Assembly (NCBI RefSeq): GCF_002878395.1
Contig: NC_061114.1
Span: forward strand, 161,266,631-161,330,630
From: Capsicum annuum
Lineage: Eukaryota > Streptophyta > Magnoliopsida > Solanales > Solanaceae
Length of the DNA stretch: 64,000 nt
Reading direction: 5' to 3'
Under the pieces are notes generated by a model. That model had not been told where the DNA came from. It worked only from the letters and a program-made list of their open reading frames with translations, and did not search any database. The position numbers and the translations under genes are program-made. Shown piece after piece: positions 37,021 through 48,480 of this stretch (positions within the stretch are counted from its first letter, which is position 1; every line of letters starts with the position of its first letter).

Positions 37021-38673
37021 CCTTATTATTTCATTCTTGATAGTTCTACCAAAACTATTTTTGTGGCCATGCCCAAGGAAAAGAAGTTAGAGTGGAGGTA
37101 AAGAAGTTAGAGTGGAAGGGTATATTTAGGCCTAGTCCTATGAGGGTAGAATTTGTACATCATGCCTAAAAACTAGTAAGAAGGGGGTGTAGTCCATTTG
37201 TAGCGCATATTTGGGAGGATAAATCTATATTCCCTCCTATAGAATCGGTTTTAGTGGTGTGTGATTTCATGTAAGTGTTTCTAGATAATCTTCCAGGCAT
37301 GTCTCCATATCAAAAAGTTGAATTTTGTATTGACTTAGAGTCGGGCACTAGTTCTATTTTTATTCCTCCATATTATAAGATACCTGCTAAGTTAAAAGAG
37401 TTAAATCCCTTGTAGCAAGAGTTGTTAGAAGAGGGATTCATCCGCCCAAGTATTTCTCTTTAGGGTGCACTAGTGTTGTTTGTGAAAAAAAAAATGGCAG
37501 TATGGGGATATGCATAGACCATCACCAAGGTGACCATTCATAATAAGTATCCCTTGCCCAAAATAGATGACTTGTTTGACCAGTTACAAGGAGATGCATT
37601 ATTCTCTAAGGTGGATTTGAGGTCGGGTTATCATTGGTTAAAAATTAGGATAGACGACACTCCAAAGACTGTTTTTCAACATCATTAGGGAACTATGAGT
37701 TTTTATTTATATCCTTTGATTGACCAATGTCCCAGTTGCTTTCACAAGTTTGATGTAGGGAGTGTTTAAGATCATTTTAGTGAGTATTTAAGCTCTTTTT
37801 GGATTCATTTGACATTGTGTTTATTGATCATATACTTGTTTATTCTAAAAGTGAGAAAGGGCATTAAGCTTATTTGCATACTATGTTAAATTATTAAAGG
37901 AGAAGCAATTGTATGCCAAGTACTCTAAGTGTGAATTCTGGATTTCTTTGATGTCCTTCTTGGGGCATATGGTTTCTAAAGAAGGGGTCATTATGGACCT
38001 ATAAAAAGTTGAGGCTATTAAGAATTAGGCTAGACTGGCGAACGTGATCGAAATCCAAAGTTTTGTGTGGTTGGCCAATTACTATCACCGATTTGTTAAC
38101 CCTGCCTATCAAAGGTAAGGGTTTATTATGTTTTATGATGTCGCATGTTTGGGTTTAGGTGTTGTGTTGATATAGAAATAAAATGTAATTGCTTATGCAT
38201 TGAGTCAACTGAAGCCTTATGAGAAAAATGACCCCACGTATAACTTGGATCTAGTAGTTGTACTATTCATATTAAAAATTTAGAGATAATGTCTTTATGG
38301 GATGCAGTGTGAGGTGCGCACTGAACACCACAGCTTGTAGAGTATGTTCACCCAGAAAAATCTGAGCCTAAGATAGAATAGATGAATGGAGTTGATTAAA
38401 GATTATGATATCCCAATCTTGTGTCACCAAGGTTATGGCAATGTGGTAGCGGATGCACTAAGACAAAAACAAGGGAGCATGGTAGCTTAGCATTTCTAGA
38501 GGCGTCCAATCACCCATTAGCGTGAAAAGTATGGTATTTCGCAAATGTTTTCTAAGATTGCAGGAAACTAGAGACAAGGTGTTGGCACATGTGGAGCTTA
38601 GGTCCACTTTTTATAATCAGATTAAGAGATGACACTTTAATGATAAGAAATTGAACAATCTCAGGGAAAAGGT
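37021..38673 (+). pseudogene. Element P protease end, RT, RNase H, integrase start
   Basis: Resumes the protease (FILDSSTKTIFVAMP, 37035-37080). About 37315-37420 is the pre-RT linker (KVEFCIDLESGTSS, PAKLKEL). RT follows with LFVKKK (about 37475-37490), [16 protein letters not shown] and [14 protein letters not shown] (37548-37650). The catalytic FIDD box reads FIDH (about 37820), so the second metal-binding Asp is lost. RNase H remnants are GLGVVL and VIAYALSQLKPYEKN (about 38150-38230) and NVVADAL (about 38440). Integrase begins at about 38590 and stops at a LREKV-type segment at 38673, where the gag-only element is inserted. Many stops and frameshifts. Confidence 0.85.
38669..38673 (+). 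repeat. Target duplication, left copy
   Basis: AAGGT immediately left of the 5' LTR. The right partner AAGAT is at 44327-44331, with one substitution. Confidence 0.75.
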
Positions 38674-38796
38674 TTTAGACATACAAAATTCAATGGGTTA
38701 AATTCATATAAAATTTTGGTTTAATCCATGATTATTTTGGTTGATTAATTAGTTTAGGCCTTACAAATTAATTAGTTCATTTTGTTAAATTCTAGA

Positions 38797-38817
38797 CCAA
38801 GGTCCATTACACCTTGG
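38797..38817. repeat. Hairpin in gag-only element LTR
   Basis: CCAAGGT (38797-38803) pairs perfectly with ACCTTGG (38811-38817) over a 7-nt loop. In the 3' LTR only the inner AAGGT/ACCTT pairing survives. Confidence 0.65.
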
Positions 38818-39002
38818 AGTCCAAACCAATGCTACATGTCAGGGTGACTTGATGTCCTCATCAAATTAAAGACCAACAAGATGACGCCATATGTCCAAAT
38901 GATGTGGAAACCTCATTCAAATTCAAGAACTGTCAAAAGTCGTCAAGTGTCAAAATAACATATTTTGGCCAATCACAAGAAACCTAGCCTACTTTCTATA
39001 AC

Positions 39003-39010
39003 TATAAATA
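39003..39010 (+). promoter_or_regulatory. LTR TATA box with CCAAT
   Basis: TATAAATA preceded at 38969 by CCAATCACA. Both elements recur in the 3' LTR (CCAAT at 43931, TATAAATA at 43965-43972), supporting a real promoter. Confidence 0.75.
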
Positions 39011-39361
39011 TGGGGTAACATAACATTCAAAAAGGGATTCAAAAAAAGACTTGGACAAGTATTGACAACATCAACTACACAGTTCTTCGAAGGAGCTCTT
39101 CCCAAAGATCAAACCAAAATGACAAAGTATTTCACGACATCTCCAAAGATCAAACATATCTCACAGAGGTCTAAATTATCCTAAATTTAAGAAACACACT
39201 ATTGACGACTTCAAATCACGAAGAAATCTTAGGAGAGAGAAACCAAGAGAACAACAGAATTGTATTCACAAGATTCATTAATAAAAAAAATACTTTTTCT
39301 TTTATTTACCTTTGGTTGTAGTTAGTTTTCAACACTTTGAAAATTTGGTACGAACAAATTT

Positions 39362-39379
39362 TGGCACACCCAGTGGGAC
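39362..39379 (+). other. Primer binding site of gag-only element
   Basis: TGGCACACCCAGTGGGAC, five bases after the LTR end. Not the initiator-Met type. I recognise it as the site type of Tat-like Solanaceae elements but cannot name the tRNA with certainty. Confidence 0.7.
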
Positions 39380-39589
39380 AAATTCTAATCATTATCTCTG
39401 CCTTCTATAAATTGGAAAACCACAAGTTCAACTACCAAAATGGCCTTCAAAAAATAAATGATGTTTTGTACAAGAAGTCTGCTACTGTCGCATCTACTAC
39501 GATCAAACTTGTTAGCCCCATCAATCGATGCAAGCTCAATGCTTCTTCTTCATATGGATCTCAATACTTCATATATTTGGAGATGACAA

Positions 39590-41450
39590 AAAAGAATAAA
39601 ATCTCAAATTTTGGTTGTAACTACAACCCCCGGTGGGAACCTTGCATTTACGTTATCAAACAAATTATCTGAAACTATCTTTAACTTTGGAGAATCTGAG
39701 GACTCAACAAATTCTCCAACTTTAACAAAAGTCAACACCTTCATGGTTGATATGGTTGACATGAATAAGAAGTTTGCAATGATAGAGAAGACCATTGAAG
39801 CCTTGAAGATGTCAATGAGAAAGATCTTCAATCACCCAACTTATGAGCAAGTTAGATCTCTACAACCATAGAGAGTCAAGTTATAGTATACTACCATAAG
39901 GAAAAGTTGATTTTGGATCTCTCATCAAGTCAATTGATAATCAATGTGCTAATCGATCTACTTCAATGGCTACTCTAACAGTTCAACAACTGTAAGATAC
40001 GATTGCAAACACCATCAAGGCATAAAATGGTGCTCTGTATCAAAGTTTTATAGGATACTCAAAGCCATATTATAAGTGAATCGAGGGCTTACAGATGCTA
40101 ATTGCATATCAACTACCAAAGTTTAAACAATTTAATGGAAAGGAGAATCCAAGGCAATACATCGCTTATTTTATTGAGACTTGTAATAGTGCTGGTACAC
40201 ATGGTGATATTCTTGTCAAGTAGTTTGTTCTCTCTTTGAAAGGAAACGTCTTTGATTGATACACAGACTTGGAGTCAGAATCAACTGATTGTTGGGAGCA
40301 ACTAGAAAGTCAGTTCCTAAATTATTTCAACAGTACCTTTCATACAGTCAGCATGATGGAGTTGACAAACACAAGACAAAGTAAAGATGATCCGGTAGTG
40401 GATTACATCAATTGATGGAAAACATTGAGCTTGATTGCAAGGATCAACTTTTTTGAAACTTTCGCAGTTGAAGTTTACATTCAAGAGATACATTAGGCAT
40501 TGTGTATCTCCTCTAAGGAATTAAGCCTTATAATTTAGAAAAATTAGCTACGTGCACTTATGAAATGGATATAAGCATTGCAAATCATGGAATGTTGTCA
40601 CTTGTCTTTGATCCTAGGAAAGAATTCACAAAATTCAAGGACTCATCAAAAGACCAAATTAGGGAATCTATGGCAATAATTTTGAGTTCTACGAAGGCCT
40701 CCATAAGACAAAAATTGAAAGAGAAATCTCCAAAGCAGTAAATGCGAGAAGTGAAAAATCAACCAACCTAGAAGGAGTTATAATCAAAGGTATATCTTTT
40801 TCCAGACTCTGATGTTCCTGTGATTCTTAATGAGTTGCTAGCCAAAAAAGTCATTGAACTCCCTAAGTCAAAATGACCTGAAGAGTCAAACAAAGTCGAT
40901 GATCCTAAGTACTACAAATTTCACCACATTGTTAGTAATCACACCAGAAAATGCTCCATCCTAAAGGAAAAGATGATTACATTAATGCGAGAGGGAAAGA
41001 TCATCATTATAATGATGATACACTTGATGCAAATATGTTAGCGCCAAACTGGACAATAAGAAAGGTTTAATTTCAAAAGATTTACAACCCATGTGCTCTG
41101 TGGCATAACCAAAAGTTGAAGGAATCATCATACTATAATTTGGGAGCTTTGAATCAAAGTGTGTTCCAGCTTTAAACAAAACAACAAGCAAGTCCAATGC
41201 AAATAACTTCTCTCACAGAAAGAATGGTGATACTTGGACATTGATCACTCATAAAATAAAAACTATCAAGGAACTTCTAAACTCTAAATTTAAAAAGTAG
41301 ACATGAGATCTAGTGCAAATCTGCTTCAAGCAATGCGGGCCATAAAATTCAATTCTAAACTAAAATGCAACAATACTCCATCACAAAGGGTTAGGAGAAA
41401 AGTTACATTACAAGAATTCTTCCCCAAAATGCTCTGTAAGGCATGAGCAT
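39590..41450 (+). pseudogene. Gag of the gag-only element
   Basis: Structural polyprotein with in-frame stops and shifts. An open 86-aa piece (39611-39871) gives the acidic N-terminal and helical region (NFGESEDSTNSPTLTKV, MNKKFAMIEKTIEALKM). About 39960-40000 has a TVQQLXDTIANTIK-like helix. About 40082-40440 is the retrotransposon gag core: YQLPKFKQFNGKENPRQYIA, FIETCNSAGTHGD, SLKGNVFD, WEQLESQFLNYF, MMELTNTRQSKDDPVVDYIN. About 40898-41005 is a C-terminal KVDDPKYYKFHHIVSNHTRK segment with H and C residues but no canonical zinc knuckle. About 41400-41430 ends with VTLQEFFPK, where a protease would follow in a full element. None is found. Confidence 0.8.
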
Positions 41451-43077
41451 AAACTATATATCACTTCTGGCCCATAAGAGTATAAACTATGTACGTCTCA
41501 AAAAATGTACGCTAGGTTAAAAACCTCAAAAGAGGTGGTCTAGGCAAGAGTTAGGATCAAAAATAAAAAATAACAGTCTGCTAAGTTGAAAACCTCGAAA
41601 GAGGCAAGCTAAGAAGAAGTTAGGATACACATACAATACAAAAGAATAAAAAAATCACTCTTCCTAAACTACATTATGACTTGATACTCTTCACCAAGGT
41701 ACGTAGGCGCTTAGAGTTTTATTCTAAGTTTAGTTACATGAGTAAAAAGCATGGTGTCACATGATCGTTGCATGATTCTCTAAAATAAGGAGTCATAAGT
41801 AGACAAAAATAAACACAAGTAGTTTTTAAAAGAGACAATTTTTGGCAATGTATCTGTATGTGCTAATTCTTTTGCTAAGGGGACAACTTCATCAAAAAAA
41901 GAAGTCATGAACTGGAAAACCTCCTATAATTCACAAGTCCAAAATTTATATGGACATTTCTCAAATGAAAGTGGAAAGAGTATTGGTAGGTGGATGCCAA
42001 AGCTCACAAAAAGCATGAAGCACATAGTCATACATAAACAAAAACATATATACAGAGTCATAAACCTTGATGAGCTCTAACTCTTCCTTATAGTGAGGTA
42101 GAACATCCTCTATGCATTCCCTGTAGCTATAAAAATAGGAAAAATTACCAAAACCAGAAGATGGAATACTCCAATTGCTAAGGCATCCCTCAGAAGGAGA
42201 ATATTTGGCAGGTGTGATTTCCTTATGAATTGCGCATTTCAGCAGGTGAACATTCATGCTTATAACTTAACCCAAGAAATTTACCATGACACCTTTGGTC
42301 TTATCTTGCGACCATTCCTTAAGGTGAAGAGATTTAGCACACAACTCTCTGTCCAGTGAGAGGCTACCAATGGTCGAAGGAAGAACCTTTATGGTAAGGA
42401 TTTTGGCATTTGTATTTCATTGGTCACTCACTATCACTAGATGAGGATGCGGCATATTAAGTCACAAAAGTGCATCATGTTTCAAGATCCATATAACATC
42501 ACTCAAAAATCTAAAAAATAAGTTAAAGGAAAAGGTTAGGTTCGTAAGGTCATAACTACAATTTGGAGGCTATCTGAAGGTTGACTTCAAAAAAATACTT
42601 GAAAGAATTCAGATGGATTTAGATTATGGATTTTGTATATTATGTATCTTTATGAACCTTTTTTCCAATGCCGCAAACCACTCTTGACTTCATTGTTCCT
42701 AAGCCAAGATAAATATTTTTGTGTAAGGCCACATGAAGCTGGGATAGTCAGCTCATCAGAATTTTAGCATGAATTTGAAGTGTTACTTGGGATGATTTAC
42801 AATTTAATTGATTGTTGATTTTGGATAGTCCATATCTCTATGAGTATAGTTTTTAGAACATCAAATAGATCAAAATTTCAGTAGTTATGCGGTAAGATAA
42901 AAATTTTCTATCACAATCGCGCAGAGCTGTGAAAAATAATGAAAATCATATGTAAGAGAAGGTATTGCCTTATGGTTATGGGCTCAATTGAGTTGTACGG
43001 TTTCACAAATTGACAACCAACAACCGTAGGAATGTGCATATTTATAGATGTCAACAAAAGGAGACATAAGTTTCATC
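41451..43077 (+). other. Non-coding 3' region of gag-only element
   Basis: No pol domain was found in any frame. A short direct repeat with AAAACCTCRAAAGAGG occurs twice (about 41522 and 41588), each followed by AAGTTAGGAT. Minus-strand frame 41961-42257 (98 aa) has no recognised motif. Similar short repeats are typical of Tat-like 3' regions, an association from memory. Confidence 0.55.
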
Positions 43078-43300
43078 CTACAAATTATGGGAAATTATAG
43101 TTATGGAAAGTTTCATTAGAACCAAAATTAAGGAAAATTTCTCTTGGATCTTAATTATGGAAAGTTTTCATGGAATCCAAATTATGGAAAATTTGCAGTG
43201 GAACTAAATTATGTAAAGTTTCCTTTGATACTAAATAATGGAAATTTTCCTGTAGAACCAAATAATGGAAAGTATTTGTTTGAGTCGAATTATAAAAAGG
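43078..43300 (+). repeat. Minisatellite upstream of 3' LTR
   Basis: About seven imperfect units of 25-32 bp built on AACCAAATTATGGAAAGTTT, with repeats centred near 43092, 43123, 43155, 43184, 43209, 43235 and 43262. Present once in the window, within the gag-only element. Confidence 0.75.
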
Positions 43301-43478
43301 CTTGCATTAGAGTCAAAAAGTGAAAAGCTTAGAAGGCATTCACTATATACACATAAACACTTCCCATGATATTTTGTAATTGATAATGTCTTATTTGAGG
43401 AGTTCACTATATAAGTACATACTGTCTCAATACCCATCATTTTTCATAAATTGCAAGGCTGCCATACAAAAAAAAAAT

Positions 43479-43511
43479 TAGTTAGACCACTCGCAAGTAG
43501 TGGTCTAACTA
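43479..43511. repeat. 13-bp perfect stem-loop before the polypurine tract
   Basis: TAGTTAGACCACT (43479-43491) pairs perfectly with AGTGGTCTAACTA (43499-43511) over a 7-nt loop, CGCAAGT. A ten-base A run lies just upstream. It is the strongest perfect hairpin I found, about 125 bases before the 3' LTR. Confidence 0.85.
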
Positions 43512-43620
43512 GAATACGTCGATGAGAAACAAGTACCTTTGAAGTCACAAAAATGAAAACATATTCATGAGTACTTCAAGTGTGCTGCCAAATTTCGGCA
43601 AGGCTAGACATCGCCAGTCT

Positions 43621-43636
43621 CAAAGTAGGGGGCATT
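43621..43636 (+). other. Polypurine tract of gag-only element
   Basis: CAAAGTAGGGGGCATT directly before the 3' LTR start, the usual plus-strand primer position. Confidence 0.7.
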
Positions 43637-44326
43637 TGTAGACATATAAAATTCAATGGGTTAAATTCATAAATAATTTGGGTTTAATCCATGATTATCT
43701 TGGGTTGATTAATTAATTTGGGTTTTACGAATTAATTAGGCCATTTTGTTAAATTCAAGAAAAAGGTCCATTACACCTTGGTGCCCAAACCCATGCTACG
43801 TGTAAGGGTGACTTAGCATCCCCATCAAATTAAAGACCAACAAGATGACACCACATATCCAAATAATGTGGAAACCTCAATCTAATTAAAGAACTATTCA
43901 AAAGTCAAGTGTCAAAATGACATGTTTCGTCCAATCACAAATAACCTGGCCTACTCCCTACAACTATAAATAGGGGTAACATACCATTCTAAAGAGGATT
44001 CAAAAAAAAACTTGGACAAGAATTAACAACATCAACTACATAGTTCTTCAAAGAAGTAGTCAACGGAGTTCATCCCAAAGATCAACCCGAAATGATGAAA
44101 TGTTGAAAGACGTCTTCAAAGATAAAACACATCTCAAGGAGGTCTAAATTATCCTACATTTTAGAAACACGCAACTGACAACCCTTGAATCATGAAGAAA
44201 TTTTATGAGAGAAGAATCAGGAGAACAACAGAATTGTACTCACAAGATTCATTAATAAAAAATACTTTTTCTAATTTACCTTTGGTTGTAGTTAATTTTT
44301 AATGCTTCGAAAAATTATTATAAACA
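43637..44326 (+). repeat. 3' LTR of gag-only element
   Basis: Starts TGTAGACATATAAAATTC and ends TTATAAACA. It aligns along its length with 38674-39356, with scattered substitutions and small indels, so the insertion is old. It is followed by AAGAT (44327-44331). Confidence 0.9.
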
Positions 44327-45740
44327 AAGATATTACAAGGAAAGGTGAAGGAGGTAATTCTAAATGATGAAAGACCTTGAGAATTAGAGGTTGATTGTTT
44401 ATACCTAAGGTTGGTAACTTAAATTACACCATCCTGGCTGAGGCTTATAATTCTAAGTACTCTATATATGCGAGTGCCAACAAGATGTATAGAGACTGGA
44501 GGCAACACTATTGATGGCTAAGGATGACGTATGACATCATAGATTTTGTGGCTAAGTGTCTAAATAGCCAGCAAGTCAAATATGAACATTAGAAACCTGG
44601 TGGTATTTTTTAGTGGATGTCAATTCCATAGTGGAAGTAGGAATGAATAATGATGGATTTTATGGTTGGCCTTCTACAAAACTTACAGAAATGTGAATCC
44701 ATTTGTGTCATTGTTGATCGGTTAATTAAGTCATCTCACTTAATCCCAGTGAGGGTTAATTATAATACGGCTAAGTTATCAAAGATGTATGTGAAAGAAC
44801 ATTGTAAGATTGCATAGGATATCAGTGTCAATTGTGTTTGAAAGAGGTACTCAATTTACCTCTAGTTTTTGGTAAAGGTTTCACTTCGAGTAGGGGTCTA
44901 GATTGGACCTGACATATCTTTTCTCCCACAGATGAATGGTCAATCTGAGTGGACTATCCAAGTGCTTGAGGATATGCTTCAGACGTGTTATTGACTATGG
45001 GGGTGAATGGGATGAAAATTTCCAATTGTGTGAACTTGTATACAACAACAGCTACCACTCGAGTAGTAACATAGCTCCTTTAAAAGCCTTATATAGTATA
45101 TGATACAGATCCCTAATTGGCTAGTTTGACACATTTAAGATGAGGCCTTGAAGGAATGATATTCTCAATGACTAGATGGAAAAAATGAGGTTCATGAAGG
45201 AGAAGCTCATAGAGGATCAAAGTCAACAAAAGGAGTATGTGAAAAAAGGTAAGAGATGTGAAGTTTAAGAAGAGGGAAAAAGTTACTCTTGAAAGTGTCA
45301 CCCACAAAGGATGTGATGTGATTCCCCAAGAAGGGAAAGTTGAGTCCAAGGTACATAAGCCTTTAGATGTGTTGAAGGAAGTATGGTTGGTACCATATTA
45401 TTTCTTCACCCTGTATTTCATGTATCTATGATAAAGAAATATGATGGATATGGTAACTACATTATTCGTTGGAACCCCAAATTGTTTGATAAGGAACAAC
45501 TCTATAAAGAAGAATGAATTGCTATTCTAGAAAATGGTGTGTGAAAGTTGAGAATTGGAGTTATACCTTGTGTAAAGCTTCAATACAGGAACTATACCAT
45601 TGACGAATATATGGGAGACAAAAATAGACATGTGCAAATGGTATCCACACTTGTTCATTGATTCAGGTACATCCTGTTCTAGTTATTATTTTTTAGCTAG
45701 TTTTATTTTGAACTGAAGGAGTTGGTAAATTGGTATCTAA
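44327..45740 (+). pseudogene. Element P integrase and chromodomain
   Basis: Continuation of the integrase after the nested insertion: LQGKVKEVILNDERP at the junction, CLNSQQVKYEH (about 44560, zinc region), MMDFMVGL with the first catalytic Asp (about 44655), and IVFERGTQFTS (about 44835), where the family has SDRGTQF, so the second catalytic Asp reads Glu. The third acidic residue is kept in MNGQSEWTIQVLEDML (about 44935-44985). About 45400-45440 is HPVFHV-like. About 45480-45660 is a decayed chromodomain-type tail. Chromodomains steer insertion to heterochromatin. Many stops. Confidence 0.8.
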
Positions 45741-47192
45741 TGTAGTGACCCAAAATGTCGTTACACTGAATTAGGAGGTAAAAGTTGTAGACTTCCTTTT
45801 GCTATAATTTAAAGAATTCAGGTCTATTCTAGTTTTGGCTCAAATTTAAGGGTATAATAATTAAATGAAATATGGTATTTATATAGTTAGCAATAGAATG
45901 GTTTGCTATAACAATTGCATAGTTAACATGTATAGAAAGCCATAGAAATTTTTGGCACTTGAAACGGGGCTATAGAACTCCAGTTATACCGATTATCATA
46001 GAGGGGTTGGTTCTTATTGCCAAGATTTATAGTGTGTTGTAAAATAAGAAAAAATAAGGAGTCTCGAGTTTCTACCTCAAACCACTGTGAAAAAACACAG
46101 TGGTGGCCTTCAGAAAAATGAGGGTGAACTGCTGCAGCACAAAATTAATCACTACAATGCATAGTAAAATATTAATTTTAAAACCCAAAAAAATATTTTC
46201 AGTCTCTACTTTTTGAAAAACACAATAGGGTGGTAGGGAGAGGCAATTTTTAGTAGGAATTCAAAGTTTTTCATCTTTGGGGGTAAGTGATTATGTTATA
46301 GACTTGAATTCACTTTATAAACCTTAGAAAATCACTACAAATGGATTAATGGTGGATTGGGGGTTAAACCCTAGTTTATGGATATTGGTGTAAAATAATG
46401 GAATTGCTTATGATTTCAGTATATAACAATCCTAGAGTGTTATAAAATACTAATGGGACCAGAATTATGACTAAATATGCTAAATTGAGTGTTATTCATG
46501 AAATTAAAATGAAGATAAAACCCTAAGATGATGGAATAGGGTAAATTATGACTGAAATCGTTGATTTTTAATCTGTAGTTGTTAAAAAGGATGCATTATT
46601 GAAATATGCATGTATTTGATGGTTGCATAGGTCTATAATGAGTCAAATGCAAATGAAAGGAAAAAAGTGTGGCTTAAAAGTGATTTTGAGCAAATGAGTT
46701 AAGGTAGGCTATGGTTTTGGGTACCATTTAGACTTCCTTAGTATTGTGCTTTTTTGTTATTTGAGCATCTATGATTGCCTTCTAGTATGGTTTGTTATTT
46801 AATGAATGCATTGTATTTCATTGCATTTTGATGAGGTAATAAGTCGGGTACCATGCTGGTAAAATAGGATGTGTTATGATAATAGGTCGAGGACTACGTT
46901 GGTAAAATATGATATGATATGATATGATAATGGATTAGGTACCACTTCGGTACGTTATGATGTGATGAGTAGGATGATAAGAATAAGAGATGATGCACTC
47001 ATCTATTGAGTGTCATTTAAGGAATATATGTGATAACGAATGATTGATAAAAATTATTCAGTATGAAAGCCTATAAATTGATCTTGTGAGTGTAATTATT
47101 TGATGAATTATAATGTGTTCTTTGATTGATATCATTGATTATGGATATTGTTATGATTTGTTTATGCTTGTTTGACTTGCTTACTTATACAT
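45741..47192 (+). repeat. 3' LTR of element P (3' end missing)
   Basis: Starts TGTAGTGACCC right after the chromodomain tail. From about 46140 it aligns with the 5' LTR (29966 onward). It includes hairpin-bearing units at 46840-46960 and a hairpin at 46081-46104. It breaks off at about 47192 into a different repeat. Confidence 0.8.
46081..46104. repeat. Hairpin in element P LTR
   Basis: ACCACTGTG (46081-46089), A6 loop, CACAGTGGT (46096-46104): a perfect 9-bp stem 340 bp into the LTR. The 5' LTR copy starts just after the equivalent point, so it cannot be compared. Confidence 0.8.
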
Positions 47193-47660
47193 GTTGTATA
47201 CAAACGCACATACAAGTGTATGCAATCGTACAAGTAATAAAGTGGCTCTTGCGAGCCAAATATCAATCCCACGGGGACTTGTCGATTAACTATTTTTCTA
47301 AATTAAACTAATTCTTATTTATTTATTCAAGAAGTAAATCCCAAAAGATGTATTTATGAATTAGCTAATCTAAAAATTATAATAATAGTTAAGAAAATAA
47401 CTAATGAACAATTAACTAAGATGAAGAGTAGATTTTATGCAGTTAATGAATGAATTGATGTAGGATTATGGATTTACTAACAATAATGTTGAGTATCAAT
47501 TTCATCAACTTATTCAAGTATCTAGTTATTAATTTATGGGGCTAAATATATAATCATGATATTTCGAGCCTCTAATAGTGGATCCAAATTAACCTCACAA
47601 CTACATCATTGAGGGAGAATAAGATAACTCAATTTGAAAGCATCTATATATCTTCTCATT
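47193..47660 (-). repeat. Unclassified LTR-like fragment
   Basis: Contains AAAGTGGCTCTTGCGAGCC and ATCCCACGGGGACTTGTCG, similar in type to the ends of the Athila-like LTRs in the window (which have CCCAAGGGAATACGTGG at the matching place). Orientation is tentatively minus. It sits between the broken 3' LTR of P and the Tat-like block. Confidence 0.4.
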
Positions 47661-47879
47661 TTGGAACCAAGCATTTATATGGACCTTTGGTAATTGACTT
47701 TTTCTTCAAAATGGGGTGGCTCTCTTAGACACTGATGATATTTTGGGAGAACGATCTCTATAACCATTTGATGTTTCGATATGATAATCTTCTCAGCTAC
47801 CAGCAAGCTTTTGTATTCAACGCGATAACCTTTTTGGTTATTCATAATGCTCTTTTGCATGTGACCTCGGATAAGTCTT

Positions 47880-48480
47880 GCCCATCTTTTTTATCAGTAC
47901 GACTTATAGATATCCCTTAAACTGTCAGTCTTTGGGAAATCTTATGTCTTATTCGATGTTGGATGTAAGGCATCTTACAAATATCCTTTTAGCTGCTAGA
48001 CTTTGGGTAATTTTGTACATTATCCGACCTTAGATAAGAGATGACTTGTAGATATCCCTTGAATCTCAGGCTCTTAAGTACTACTGCATATCATCCAACC
48101 TTGGATACAATATGGCTTATAAATATCTCTCAAACTGCTAGTCTTTAGGTAATTCTGCACATAATTAATATTCAATAGGGCACTGCTTATAGAGAACCCT
48201 TGAACCTATCAATTTGGTAATCTTGTACATCATCTGTTAAGGATTTAGTTATGACTTATATATAACCTTTGAACTATCAATCTTTAGGTAACCTTGCATA
48301 CTATTCAATTAGAATGTTGTTGCATCTTATGGATGACCCTTAAAATATCGAACTTTTGGATAGTCTCACACACTATCCTATCTCAAACATTGTAACTTAC
48401 AAATGACTTTAAGAATATCAACTTTTAGGAACTCTAGTACATCGTCCAGCTTTAAATAGTGACTTAAAGATGTCCCTTTG
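47880..48480 (+). repeat. 72-bp tandem array (7-8 units)
   Basis: Units with GACTTATAGATATCCCTT then a TCAGTCTTTGGGTAATC-like stretch and a CATCCAACCTTGGATA-like stretch, at a 72-bp spacing. Same units as 25007-25600 on the minus strand. Confidence 0.8.

Larger units (their letters stand above)
38674..39356 (+). repeat. 5' LTR of gag-only element
   Basis: Aligns throughout with 43637-44326. Starts TTTAGACATAC (expected TGTAGACATA) and ends GGTACGAACA. Contains CCAAT (38969-38973) 30 bp before TATAAATA (39003-39010). Confidence 0.9.
38674..44326 (+). mobile_element. Complete gag-only LTR retrotransposon (TR-GAG-like)
   Basis: 5,653-bp element with both LTRs (683 and 690 bp), primer site, gag, polypurine tract and a 5-bp target duplication (AAGGT/AAGAT). 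It is inserted in the integrase gene of element P in the same orientation. Gag (about 39600-41440) is the only protein domain recognised. The 2.2 kb between gag and 3' LTR has no protease, RT, RNase H or integrase motif but has a minisatellite and a strong stem-loop. This fits non-autonomous elements that depend on enzymes from a relative, or a pol-deleted copy. Gag contains stops, so this copy is dead. Confidence 0.8.
29966..47192 (+). mobile_element. Tekay-like element P with two nested insertions
   Basis: Composite that can be followed as one plus-strand element: truncated 5' LTR (29966-31605), gag (about 31850-33000), protease (33370-33652 and 37021-37110), RT and RNase H (37250-38500), integrase (38590-38673 and 44327-45100), chromodomain (about 45480-45660) and 3' LTR (45741-47192, truncated). 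Removing a solo LTR (33653-37020) and a complete gag-only element (38674-44326), each with one copy of its target duplication, leaves protein similarity running across both junctions. All coding parts are inactivated by stops and frameshifts. Both LTRs are incomplete: the 5' copy lacks its first roughly 0.4 kb and the 3' copy its last roughly 0.5 kb. Confidence 0.8.

Noticed and set aside
39337..39672. 111-aa frame as a gene
   Set aside because: It begins inside the 5' LTR and reads through the primer site of the gag-only element. Only later sequence encodes gag.
43479..43511. Stem-loop as a microRNA precursor or bacterial-type terminator
   Set aside because: The stem is only 13 bp, too short for a plant microRNA precursor. 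Factor-independent terminators do not apply in a plant nuclear element.
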